From contig JAODNQ010000263.1 in the NCBI GenBank assembly GCA_025464695.1, positions 1 through 5,736 on the forward strand: a stretch of 5,736 nt of DNA, in the 5' to 3' direction. How positions within the stretch are numbered: position 1 is the first letter of the stretch; the number at the start of each line of letters is the position of its first letter. Below are positions 1-5,736 of this stretch, piece by piece. The position numbers were made by a program, and so were the translations under genes. Origin of the DNA: Frankiales bacterium (GTDB lineage Bacteria > Actinomycetota > Actinomycetes > Mycobacteriales > SCTD01). A model generated the notes under the pieces. The model saw only the letters and a program-made list of their open reading frames with translations, had not been told where the DNA came from and ran no database searches.

Positions 1-564
1 GAGGCAGGTGCCGAGGTCGGGCTGCAGCATCACCAGCGCCATGGGGACGGCGGCCAGCCCGAGCACGAGCAGGACGTCGCTGTCGCGCGGCTCCGCCTCG
101 TGGTCGCGCCCCTCCCCCAGCAGCACCGCGGCACCGACGACGAGCGCGACCTTGGCGAACTCCGACGGCTGCACCTGGAACCCGGCGGGCAGCAGGATCC
201 AGCTGTGCGCGCCGTTGATGGTGGCGCCGAGCGGCGACAGCACCAGCAGCAGGCCGAGGCACGAGGCCCCGTAGACGACCGGGGCGTAGGCCCGCAGGGT
301 GCGGATGTCGACGACCGCTGCCGCGGTCCCGAGCACCGTGCCGATCGCCGCGTTGACGAGGTGCTTGGTGAGGAAGGTGGTGGGCGCCAGGCCCGCGTCG
401 AGCATGCGCTGCCGCGTGGCCGACCAGACCAGCAGCGCGCCCAGGACGACGAGGGCGGCGACGGCGAGGGCGAGCACCGGGTCGAGCCGGCGCAGCACCG
501 ACTCGCGCTCCAGCGCACGCTGCCGCAGCGGACGCCGCCGGGGGCCGACGAGCGACGCCGTCAC
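1..564 (-). CDS. rodA: RodA, SEDS-family peptidoglycan glycosyltransferase (5' part only)
   Basis: The first 188 codons are present; the frame is still open at base 1, so the C-terminal half lies outside the window. I translated this frame by hand from a GTG at 564-562, whose last two bases overlap the TGA of the PBP2 gene (GTGA). After a basic cytoplasmic N-terminus (residues 1-28), hydrophobic stretches appear at about 29-48, 69-86, 95-110, 136-150 and 164-180. SEDS (FtsW/RodA/SpoVE) signatures seen are INGAHSWI (116-123), QPSEFAK (132-138) and LQPDLGT (180-186). Family knowledge: RodA polymerises lipid II into glycan strands in the membrane and works as a pair with a class B PBP; here the cognate PBP2 gene is directly upstream. 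No strong Shine-Dalgarno precedes the GTG (only GGCGG-like runs), so its translation probably depends on termination of PBP2. FtsW is the main alternative, but the mre operon context and PBP2 partner favour RodA (called Sfr in Streptomyces). Confidence 0.95.
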   Translation of the reverse strand, partial: MTASLVGPRRRPLRQRALERESVLRRLDPVLALAVAALVVLGALLVWSATRQRMLDAGLAPTTFLTKHLVNAAIGTVLGTAAAVVDIRTLRAYAPVVYGASCLGLLLVLSPLGATINGAHSWILLPAGFQVQPSEFAKVALVVGAAVLLGEGRDHEAEPRDSDVLLVLGLAAVPMALVMLQPDLGTCL

Positions 565-2723
565 CGGCCGGCCGCCGTGGCGGGGCGCCCGCCCTTGCCC
601 TTGGCCAGCGCGGCCGTCGGCGGGACGACGTACGGCACCGTGGCGGGACGCCGCGCGCCCCTGCTGCCGGGCGGACCGACCGTGCCGTCGGCCCGCACCA
701 CCGGCAGGCCCGAGGGCAGCCTCCCGCCGGGCAGGACGCTCGGCCGCCCGACGCCGTAGAGGGCGTCGTAGACCTCGCGCACCATCGGGGCGGCCGTCGT
801 GGCACCGGTCCCGCCCTGCGACACCATCCCGACGACGACGAGCTGCGGGTCCTGCACCGGGGCGAACGAGGCGAACCAGGCGGTGTCCTGCTTGCCCGCC
901 ACCTCGCCGGTGCCGGTCTTGCCGGCGACCGCGACCGGGAACCCGCCGAACGAGCCCCGGGCCGTGCCCTCCGTCGTCACCCCGTGCAGCGCCTCGCGCA
1001 GGAAGGCGAGGTCGTCCTTGCTGACGGGCACGTGCCCGCGGACCTTCGGCCGGACCTCGCGCACGGTGCTCCCGTCCGCGGACAGCAGCGCCCGGGCGAC
1101 GTGCGGCTCCAGCACGGTGCCCCCGTTGGCGATGGCCGCGTAGACGGTGGCGAGCTGGAGCGGCGTGACGAGGGTGTCGCCCTGGCCGATCGCGAAGTTC
1201 GCGGCGTCGCCGGCCCGGAAGCGGTTGCCGTCGTCGCAGAACTCCCGGTCGGCCCGCCGCCGCTCCGCGTCCAGGTCGGGGTTGTCGGCCCCCTTGCAGT
1301 ACTCGCCGCGCAGCCGCTCCCACCGCTCCTGCAGGAACGCGCGGTCGGCGATCGTGCCGCTGCGCTCGGCGGGCAGGTCGACGCCGGTGCGGGTACCGAG
1401 GCCGAACGCCTGGGCCATCCGCACCATCGGGTCCTTCGGCCTCGCGACGGGGTCGTTCCCGCCGTCGCGCAGCCACTGCTCGTACGCGAAGTCGTAGAAG
1501 ACCGTGTCGCAGGACTTCACCAGGGCGGTGCGCAGCGTGATGGGGCCGAAGGACTCGCCCTCGAAGTTCCGCTTGCCGCCGAGCGGGGCGTACGCGCCGG
1601 GGCACGGGTAGATGCCGTCCCGGGCGTAGCCGTCGCCGAGCACGGCGCTCGTCGACACCGGCTTGAAGGTCGACGCCGGGGCGTAGGCCCCCTGGATGGC
1701 GCGGAACACCAGCGGTGCGCCGCGGCTCTCGTCGACCAGCTGCGCGTACTCCTCGTCGGACGCCCCACCGACGAACACCGACGGGTCGTACGAGGGGTAG
1801 CTGGCCATCGCCACGACCCGGCCGGTCTTGGCCTCCATCACGACGACCGACCCGGAGTCGGCCTTGTACGTGCCGCCACCGCCGCGCGCCGGCAGCGTGC
1901 GGGCCCGCTGCACCGCGTGCTCCAGCGCCTGCTCCGCGGCCTGCTGCACGCCGGCGTCGAGCGACAGGACCAGGCTGTCGCCGGGGCGCGCGGGCGTGTC
2001 GGACTGGACGCCGGTGACCGTGCCGACGTGGTCGACGAGCAGCTGCTGCACCCCGTCGGCGCCGCGCAGGGCGGCGTCGTAGGACGCCTCGACGCCGGAC
2101 CGGCCGACCAGCGCGCTGTCCTGCACGCCGTCGTACTGCGGCAGGGCCGTCTCCTCCGGGCTGATCGGCCCGAGGTAGCCGAGGACGTGCGCGGCGCGGG
2201 TGCCCTGGGGGTAGTCGCGGACGGCGGCGTACTGCGTCGCGACCCCCGGGAAGTCCTCCCTGTGCTCCTCGACCGCGAGCACGCGCCGCAGGCCGGCGGC
2301 GTCGTCGGAGGCGTACTCCTGCACCGGCACCGGCTGGTAGGGCGACCCGCGCCAGCAGGGCGGCTTGACGGTGCCCCCGCAGGGCGTCGTCTCCGAGCGC
2401 AGCAGCGTCGCCGGCTTCCCGAGGACCTTGCCGAGCCGGGCCAGGACGGACGCGCCGTGGTCGGGCTCGCGGCGCAGCCGGGCGCGGTCGACGGTGACGA
2501 CGAGCGCCGTCCGGTTGCGCACCAGGGGCCGGCCGCGGACGTCGTAGACGCCGCCGCGCGGGGCCGTCGTGACGACCTGGCGCACGCGGTTGGTGCTGGC
2601 CGCCTCGGCGTAGGCGTCCGCGGAGTGGACCTGCAGGAACCACAGCCGCCCGAGCAGGGTCGCGAGCAGCGACACGACCAGGACCTGCAGGACGAACAGC
2701 CGCGCGCGGGGCCGGTCCCTCAC
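561..2723 (-). CDS. mrdA: Penicillin-binding protein 2, elongasome class B D,D-transpeptidase
   Basis: 720 aa. It cross-links new peptidoglycan during side-wall or hyphal growth, acting outside the membrane with RodA. An N-terminal membrane anchor lies at about residues 9-31, followed by the PBP dimerisation/pedestal domain (roughly 50-240) and the transpeptidase domain (roughly 285-650). The catalytic motifs are all present: S351-T-F-K354 (nucleophile Ser351), S404-C-D406 (the SxN position, here SxD as in some elongation PBPs) and K602-T-G-T605. A Pro/Gly/Arg-rich tail of about 60 residues follows. The start is GTG at 2723-2721, sharing bases with the mreD TGA and preceded 7 nt upstream by a strong GGGGAGGGG; the open frame continues further upstream inside mreD but without family-like sequence. 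Oddities are two cysteine-bearing segments, C115/C123 in the pedestal region and C476/C496 between the second and third motifs, possibly disulphides. Division PBP3/FtsI is the alternative, but the operon context argues for PBP2. Confidence 0.96.
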   Translation of the reverse strand: MRDRPRARLFVLQVLVVSLLATLLGRLWFLQVHSADAYAEAASTNRVRQVVTTAPRGGVYDVRGRPLVRNRTALVVTVDRARLRREPDHGASVLARLGKVLGKPATLLRSETTPCGGTVKPPCWRGSPYQPVPVQEYASDDAAGLRRVLAVEEHREDFPGVATQYAAVRDYPQGTRAAHVLGYLGPISPEETALPQYDGVQDSALVGRSGVEASYDAALRGADGVQQLLVDHVGTVTGVQSDTPARPGDSLVLSLDAGVQQAAEQALEHAVQRARTLPARGGGGTYKADSGSVVVMEAKTGRVVAMASYPSYDPSVFVGGASDEEYAQLVDESRGAPLVFRAIQGAYAPASTFKPVSTSAVLGDGYARDGIYPCPGAYAPLGGKRNFEGESFGPITLRTALVKSCDTVFYDFAYEQWLRDGGNDPVARPKDPMVRMAQAFGLGTRTGVDLPAERSGTIADRAFLQERWERLRGEYCKGADNPDLDAERRRADREFCDDGNRFRAGDAANFAIGQGDTLVTPLQLATVYAAIANGGTVLEPHVARALLSADGSTVREVRPKVRGHVPVSKDDLAFLREALHGVTTEGTARGSFGGFPVAVAGKTGTGEVAGKQDTAWFASFAPVQDPQLVVVGMVSQGGTGATTAAPMVREVYDALYGVGRPSVLPGGRLPSGLPVVRADGTVGPPGSRGARRPATVPYVVPPTAALAKGKGGRPATAAGR

Positions 2724-3265
2724 CTGCGCACCCCTCCCCACCGACGGGTGCTGCCGCGACGCCCGGACGTCCAGCGCCGCGACAGGGGTGCGTCCAGGTC
2801 CTCCCGGGCCACCAGCCGGCGCACCGGCGGGACGACCAGCGGCGTCAGGACGACAGCGTAGGCAGCGGTGCCCAGCAGCGCCCTGCCGAGAGCGTCGAGG
2901 CCGACGCGGGGGTCGCCGAGCAGCACGCCCTCCCCCGCGAACAGCAGGACGGCGCCGCCGGCGGCCGCTGCGGCCAGCAGCGAGGGCACCAGCACGGAGC
3001 GGTCGGCGTCGGCGCGGGCCAGCCCCACCAGGTGCCCGACCACTGCGTAGGCGAGCGCCAGCCGGCCGAGGGCGCCGTCGCCGAGCAGGTCGGCACCGAG
3101 GCCCGTGGCGAAGCCCCCGGCCGCCCCGGCCTCGGGGCCGCCGGCGAGGGCCAGGGCCACGACGAGCACGACGAGGAGGTCCGGCCCCGTACCGGGCAGC
3201 GGGAGGCGGCTGAGCACGCAGACCTGCAGCAGCAGCGCGAGCACGACGAGCACAGCGGTCCTCAC
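2720..3265 (-). CDS. mreD: MreD, rod-shape-determining integral membrane protein
   Basis: 181 aa, close to the usual 160-180 for the family. MreD is a polytopic membrane protein of the elongasome that binds MreC and modulates activation of PBP2/RodA. Hydrophobic segments run at about residues 3-18, 29-42, 45-61, 68-84, 92-110 and 130-147; a segment with G-F-A-T-G-L-G-A-D-L-L (51-61) resembles the glycine-rich stretch typical of MreD. The C-terminus (about 148-181) is strongly basic (many Arg) and presumably cytoplasmic. The start is GTG at 3265-3263, overlapping the mreC TGA as GTGA and preceded by GGAAG with an 8-nt spacer inside the mreC 3' end. No other Met or Val start fits the first membrane segment better. 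The frame is open far upstream through mreC and mreB, but that extension is Arg/Gly/His-rich shadow sequence. MreD is poorly conserved in sequence, so the call rests on length, topology and operon position together. Confidence 0.92.
   Translation of the reverse strand: MRTAVLVVLALLLQVCVLSRLPLPGTGPDLLVVLVVALALAGGPEAGAAGGFATGLGADLLGDGALGRLALAYAVVGHLVGLARADADRSVLVPSLLAAAAAGGAVLLFAGEGVLLGDPRVGLDALGRALLGTAAYAVVLTPLVVPPVRRLVAREDLDAPLSRRWTSGRRGSTRRWGGVRR
2731..2739 (-). promoter_or_regulatory. Ribosome binding site of mrdA inside mreD
   Basis: The minus strand reads GGGGAGGGG, ending 7 nt before the GTG at 2723. It is the strongest Shine-Dalgarno in the operon and decides the GTG start of PBP2, which overlaps the mreD stop. 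Confidence 0.75.
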
Positions 3266-4047
3266 GACAGCGGCTTCCGCGTACCCGTGCGCGCCGGCCC
3301 GACGACGACGCCGACGAGGTCGAGGCGGCCGAGGTCGACGAGCGGCTCGAGCTCGGCCACCCGGGTGAGGGCACTGGCCTGGGTGACCAGCCGGGTGACC
3401 CGGCCGACGGGGACGTCGGGCACGAAGGTGCCCGAGCCGGTGGTCGTGACGACGTCGCCGACCTTCATCGCCGCGCTGGCGTCGACGAGCTCGTAGCGCA
3501 GCCCGTCGGCGCCCTGCCCGTCCACCAGCCCGACGCCGCCGAGCCGGGCCAGGCGCCCGCCGACGGTGGAGCCCGGGTCGGTGAGCAGCAGGACGGTGCA
3601 CGTGAAGGGGCCGACGCGCGTGGTGCGGCCGACCAGCCCCTCCCCCGTGAGGACCGTCTGCCCCGCGCGGACGCCGTCGCGGCTGCCGGCGTCGAGGGTG
3701 GCGGTGTCGCCGCCGAGCACCGTGCCGCGGGCCACGACCCGGGCCGGGACGACCGGGTACCTGCCGACCGGCTCCAGCGCCAGCAGCCGGCGCAGCTCCG
3801 CGTCGCGGCGGCGCAGGGCGTCGGTGTCGCGCAGCAGCGCCCGCAGCCGGGCGTTGTCGCGGGCGAGGTCGCTCTCGTCGTCGTGGCCCAGCACCCGGCC
3901 GACGACGCCGCCGACCGCCCGCTGCGGGGGCCCGAGGACGGCGTCCGCGCCGCGGCGCAGGGCCGCGGTGGGGCCGCCGCCGTCGAGGGCCACGAGGGTG
4001 AGCGAGGTCAGGACGAGCAGGGCGAGCAGGAGCCGGGAGCCCCGCAC
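3262..4047 (-). CDS. mreC: MreC, rod-shape-determining periplasm-side scaffold protein
   Basis: 261 aa, on the short side for the family. MreC is a bitopic membrane protein that connects MreB inside to PBP2 outside and helps activate PBP2-RodA. A short basic N-terminus (M-R-G-S-R) is followed by one membrane segment at about residues 6-21, then a charged helix with heptad-like Leu spacing (about 57-91) fitting the dimerising coiled coil. The beta-barrel domain spans about 97-250, with family-like elements G-S-R-D-G-V (121-126), G-L-V-G-R (137-141), D-P-G-S (157-160), K-V-G-D-V-V (195-200), D-V-P-V-G-R-V (211-217) and the terminal P-L-V-D-L-G-R-L (235-242). The start is GTG at 4047-4045, 6 nt after the mreB stop; the Shine-Dalgarno is weak (GGCGG, 9-nt spacer, overlapping the mreB end). 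mreC is in the same frame as mreB, separated from it by a single TAG and two sense codons. It ends in a TGA overlapped by mreD. Confidence 0.95.
   Translation of the reverse strand: MRGSRLLLALLVLTSLTLVALDGGGPTAALRRGADAVLGPPQRAVGGVVGRVLGHDDESDLARDNARLRALLRDTDALRRRDAELRRLLALEPVGRYPVVPARVVARGTVLGGDTATLDAGSRDGVRAGQTVLTGEGLVGRTTRVGPFTCTVLLLTDPGSTVGGRLARLGGVGLVDGQGADGLRYELVDASAAMKVGDVVTTTGSGTFVPDVPVGRVTRLVTQASALTRVAELEPLVDLGRLDLVGVVVGPARTGTRKPLS
3274..3278 (-). promoter_or_regulatory. Ribosome binding site of mreD inside mreC
   Basis: The minus strand reads GGAAG with an 8-nt spacer to the GTG at 3265. It lies in the last codons of mreC and supports the GTGA-overlap start of mreD. Confidence 0.6.
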
Positions 4048-4053
4048 GTGCCG

Positions 4054-5085
<1,032 letters not shown>

Positions 5086-5091
5086 GCGGGG

Positions 5092-5097
5092 CCTTCC
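5092..5097 (-). promoter_or_regulatory. Ribosome binding site of mreB
   Basis: The minus strand reads GGAAGG ending 6 nt before the ATG at 5085. This is the best Shine-Dalgarno match near any candidate start in this frame and supports ATG 5085 over the longer open frame. Confidence 0.75.
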
Positions 5098-5144
5098 GGA
5101 GAGGTGCTGCAGGACCGTCGTGCTCCGGTCCGGCGGAGGTCCCA

Positions 5145-5150
5145 ACCCTA
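5145..5150 (-). promoter_or_regulatory. Candidate -10 element of the mre operon promoter
   Basis: The minus strand reads TAGGGT in an AT-poor context (CGC-TAGGGT-TGG), matching the TAnnnT pattern common in actinobacterial housekeeping promoters. It lies 60 nt upstream of the mreB ATG, giving an expected transcript start near 5138 and a leader of roughly 50 nt. I see no good TTGACA-like -35 box at 16-18 nt spacing, so either the promoter depends on an activator or another sigma factor, or the element is fortuitous. It is the only clear TAnnnT in the non-coding gap that I would defend. Confidence 0.4.
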
Positions 5151-5285
5151 GCGGGCGCAGGTGCTCCCGAGGCCGCTGAGAGGCGGTCGTGACGCGTCCG
5201 TCATGTCCGGGTCCTGCGCCTGCGTCGGCGCGGGTCGCGCTCGTCCGGCCGGCCGCCCGAGACCGTCGTCGCTGCTCCGGCGCGC

Positions 5286-5321
5286 CGGCGTGTCGCACCC
5301 CGAGGACTCTCGGACACGCCG
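5286..5321 (-). terminator. Second inverted repeat abutting the ndk terminator
   Basis: A perfect 9-bp inverted repeat, arms 5286-5294 (CGGCGTGTC) and 5313-5321 (GACACGCCG), directly touching the first hairpin. Inside it, CGAG (5301-5304) can pair with CTCG (5309-5312) to extend the stem past an internal bulge. It could back up the first terminator, protect the ndk 3' end, or be an operator for the mre promoter downstream; the sequence does not decide between these. Confidence 0.4.
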
Positions 5322-5356
5322 CGGCCCGGCCCTCCCGCGTGCGGAGGACCGGGCCG
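5322..5356 (-). terminator. GC-rich hairpin downstream of ndk (likely terminator)
   Basis: Inverted repeat with arms 5322-5335 and 5343-5356 (14 bp, 13 perfect pairs) and a 7-nt loop, beginning 15 nt after the ndk stop. The single mismatch becomes a G-U wobble in minus-strand RNA but an A-C mismatch in plus-strand RNA, which fits a function in the ndk transcript. There is no U-tract, which is usual for actinobacterial hairpins of this type. Confidence 0.65.
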
Positions 5357-5371
5357 GGGCGGGCGGGCGGG

Positions 5372-5736
5372 CTAGAGACCCGGGAAGAAGATGCCGACCT
5401 CGCGCTGGGCGGACTCGACCGAGTCGGAGCCGTGCACCAGGTTCTCGCCGATCTCGAGCGCGAAGTCACCGCGGATCGAGCCCGGGGTGGCCTCGACCGG
5501 GTTGGTGGAGCCGATCAGCCCGCGACAACCGGCGACCGCGTTCGGGCCCTCGACGACGAGCGCGACCAGCGGACCGCCGGTGATGAAGTCGACCAGCTCC
5601 CCGAAGAACGGCCGCTCCTTGTGCTCGCCGTAGTGCTCCTCCGCGGGCGCACGCTCGAGGGTGCGCAGCTCCATCGCGACGAGGGTCAGGCCCTTCGGCT
5701 CGAGCCGGCCGATGACCTCGCCGGCGAGGCCGCGGC
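5372..5736 (-). CDS. ndk: Nucleoside diphosphate kinase (3' part only)
   Basis: 120 residues up to the TAG at 5374-5372; the family norm is about 136, so around 16 N-terminal residues lie beyond the right edge. Ndk moves the gamma-phosphate between nucleoside triphosphates and diphosphates in the cytoplasm through a phosphohistidine. The visible fragment matches the family throughout: G-L-A-G-E-V-I near its start, A-E-E-H-Y-x-[28 protein letters not shown], and the active-site N-L-V-H-G-S-D with the catalytic His encoded at 5434-5432. The end (F-F-P-G-L) is typical. A Met at 5674 opens a shorter frame but lies in the middle of the fold, so it is not the start. It is co-oriented with the mre operon but separated from it by 286 bp containing hairpins and a candidate promoter, so it is probably a separate transcription unit. 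Confidence 0.97.
   Translation of the reverse strand, partial: RGLAGEVIGRLEPKGLTLVAMELRTLERAPAEEHYGEHKERPFFGELVDFITGGPLVALVVEGPNAVAGCRGLIGSTNPVEATPGSIRGDFALEIGENLVHGSDSVESAQREVGIFFPGL

Larger units (their letters stand above)
5086..5371. other. ndk-mreB intergenic region
   Basis: This 286-bp stretch has no gene I can support. It holds the two hairpins after ndk, a perfect 12-bp palindrome CCGGCGCGCCGG (5277-5288), a further CCGGCCGG (5245-5252), the TAGGGT candidate promoter, a small hairpin at the predicted transcript start (CTCCG/CGGAG, 5123-5138) and the mreB ribosome binding site. Between about 5160 and 5244 I see nothing recognisable. Open frames crossing it are Arg/Ala/Pro-rich and look like composition artefacts. 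Confidence 0.7.

Noticed and set aside
30..518. A 162-codon minus-strand frame within the rodA region
   Set aside because: It is Ser/Arg/Cys-rich without family signatures, while the neighbouring frame starting at GTG 564 carries the SEDS motifs and is open to the window edge.
984..2861. A 625-codon open frame on the plus strand opposite PBP2 and mreD
   Set aside because: It is antisense to clear, motif-complete genes; its product is an Arg/Gly/Val/Asp/His-rich composition typical of the complement of GC-biased codons, with no recognisable domain.
2724..3374. N-terminal extension of PBP2 upstream to 3374
   Set aside because: It overlaps mreD and mreC out of frame and is Arg/Ala/Pro-rich. 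The GTG at 2723 has a strong ribosome binding site and is followed directly by the expected membrane anchor.
5086..5469. N-terminal extension of MreB upstream to 5469
   Set aside because: It runs through the two hairpins and out of frame into ndk, is Arg/Ser-rich, and the conserved MreB N-terminus begins at ATG 5085 with a good ribosome binding site.

Overview
The window comes from a very GC-rich genome (by eye well above 70% G+C), with near-exclusive G/C at third codon positions, frequent GTG starts and leaderless-looking GC-rich hairpins. This composition, together with the gene order ndk | mreB-mreC-mreD-PBP2-rodA, points to a Gram-positive actinobacterium of a lineage that keeps the Mre elongation machinery. 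From memory the same order occurs in Streptomyces and relatives; mycobacteria and corynebacteria lack mreB. I cannot assign a genus.

Every gene I can support lies on the minus strand, so transcription runs from high to low coordinates. At the right edge is the 3' part of ndk (nucleoside diphosphate kinase; its first roughly 16 codons lie beyond the window). It is followed by two back-to-back GC-rich hairpins (5322-5356 and 5286-5321) that probably end its transcript. The rest of the 286-bp gap (5086-5371) holds a -10-like TAGGGT (5145-5150), a short leader, and a GGAAGG ribosome binding site for mreB.

The mre operon then runs mreB (actin-like filament protein, 343 aa), mreC (bitopic scaffold, 261 aa), mreD (polytopic membrane protein, 181 aa), mrdA (class B transpeptidase PBP2, 720 aa) and rodA (SEDS glycosyltransferase, first 188 aa, cut by the left edge). 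The mreB-mreC junction has a 6-nt gap. The other three junctions are GTGA overlaps, in which the GTG start shares bases with the upstream TGA stop. Such packing predicts one transcript with translational coupling. Together the products form the elongasome (Rod complex): MreB organises it from the cytoplasm, MreC and MreD link it across the membrane, RodA polymerises lipid II and PBP2 cross-links the new glycan.

I found no mobile element, CRISPR array, RNA gene, or sign of an undescribed system. The long plus-strand open frames are antisense shadows of the GC-rich genes. The points most worth a second look are the chained GTGA overlaps, the in-frame single-UAG junction between mreB and mreC, the stacked inverted repeats after ndk, and the cysteine-bearing segments of PBP2.
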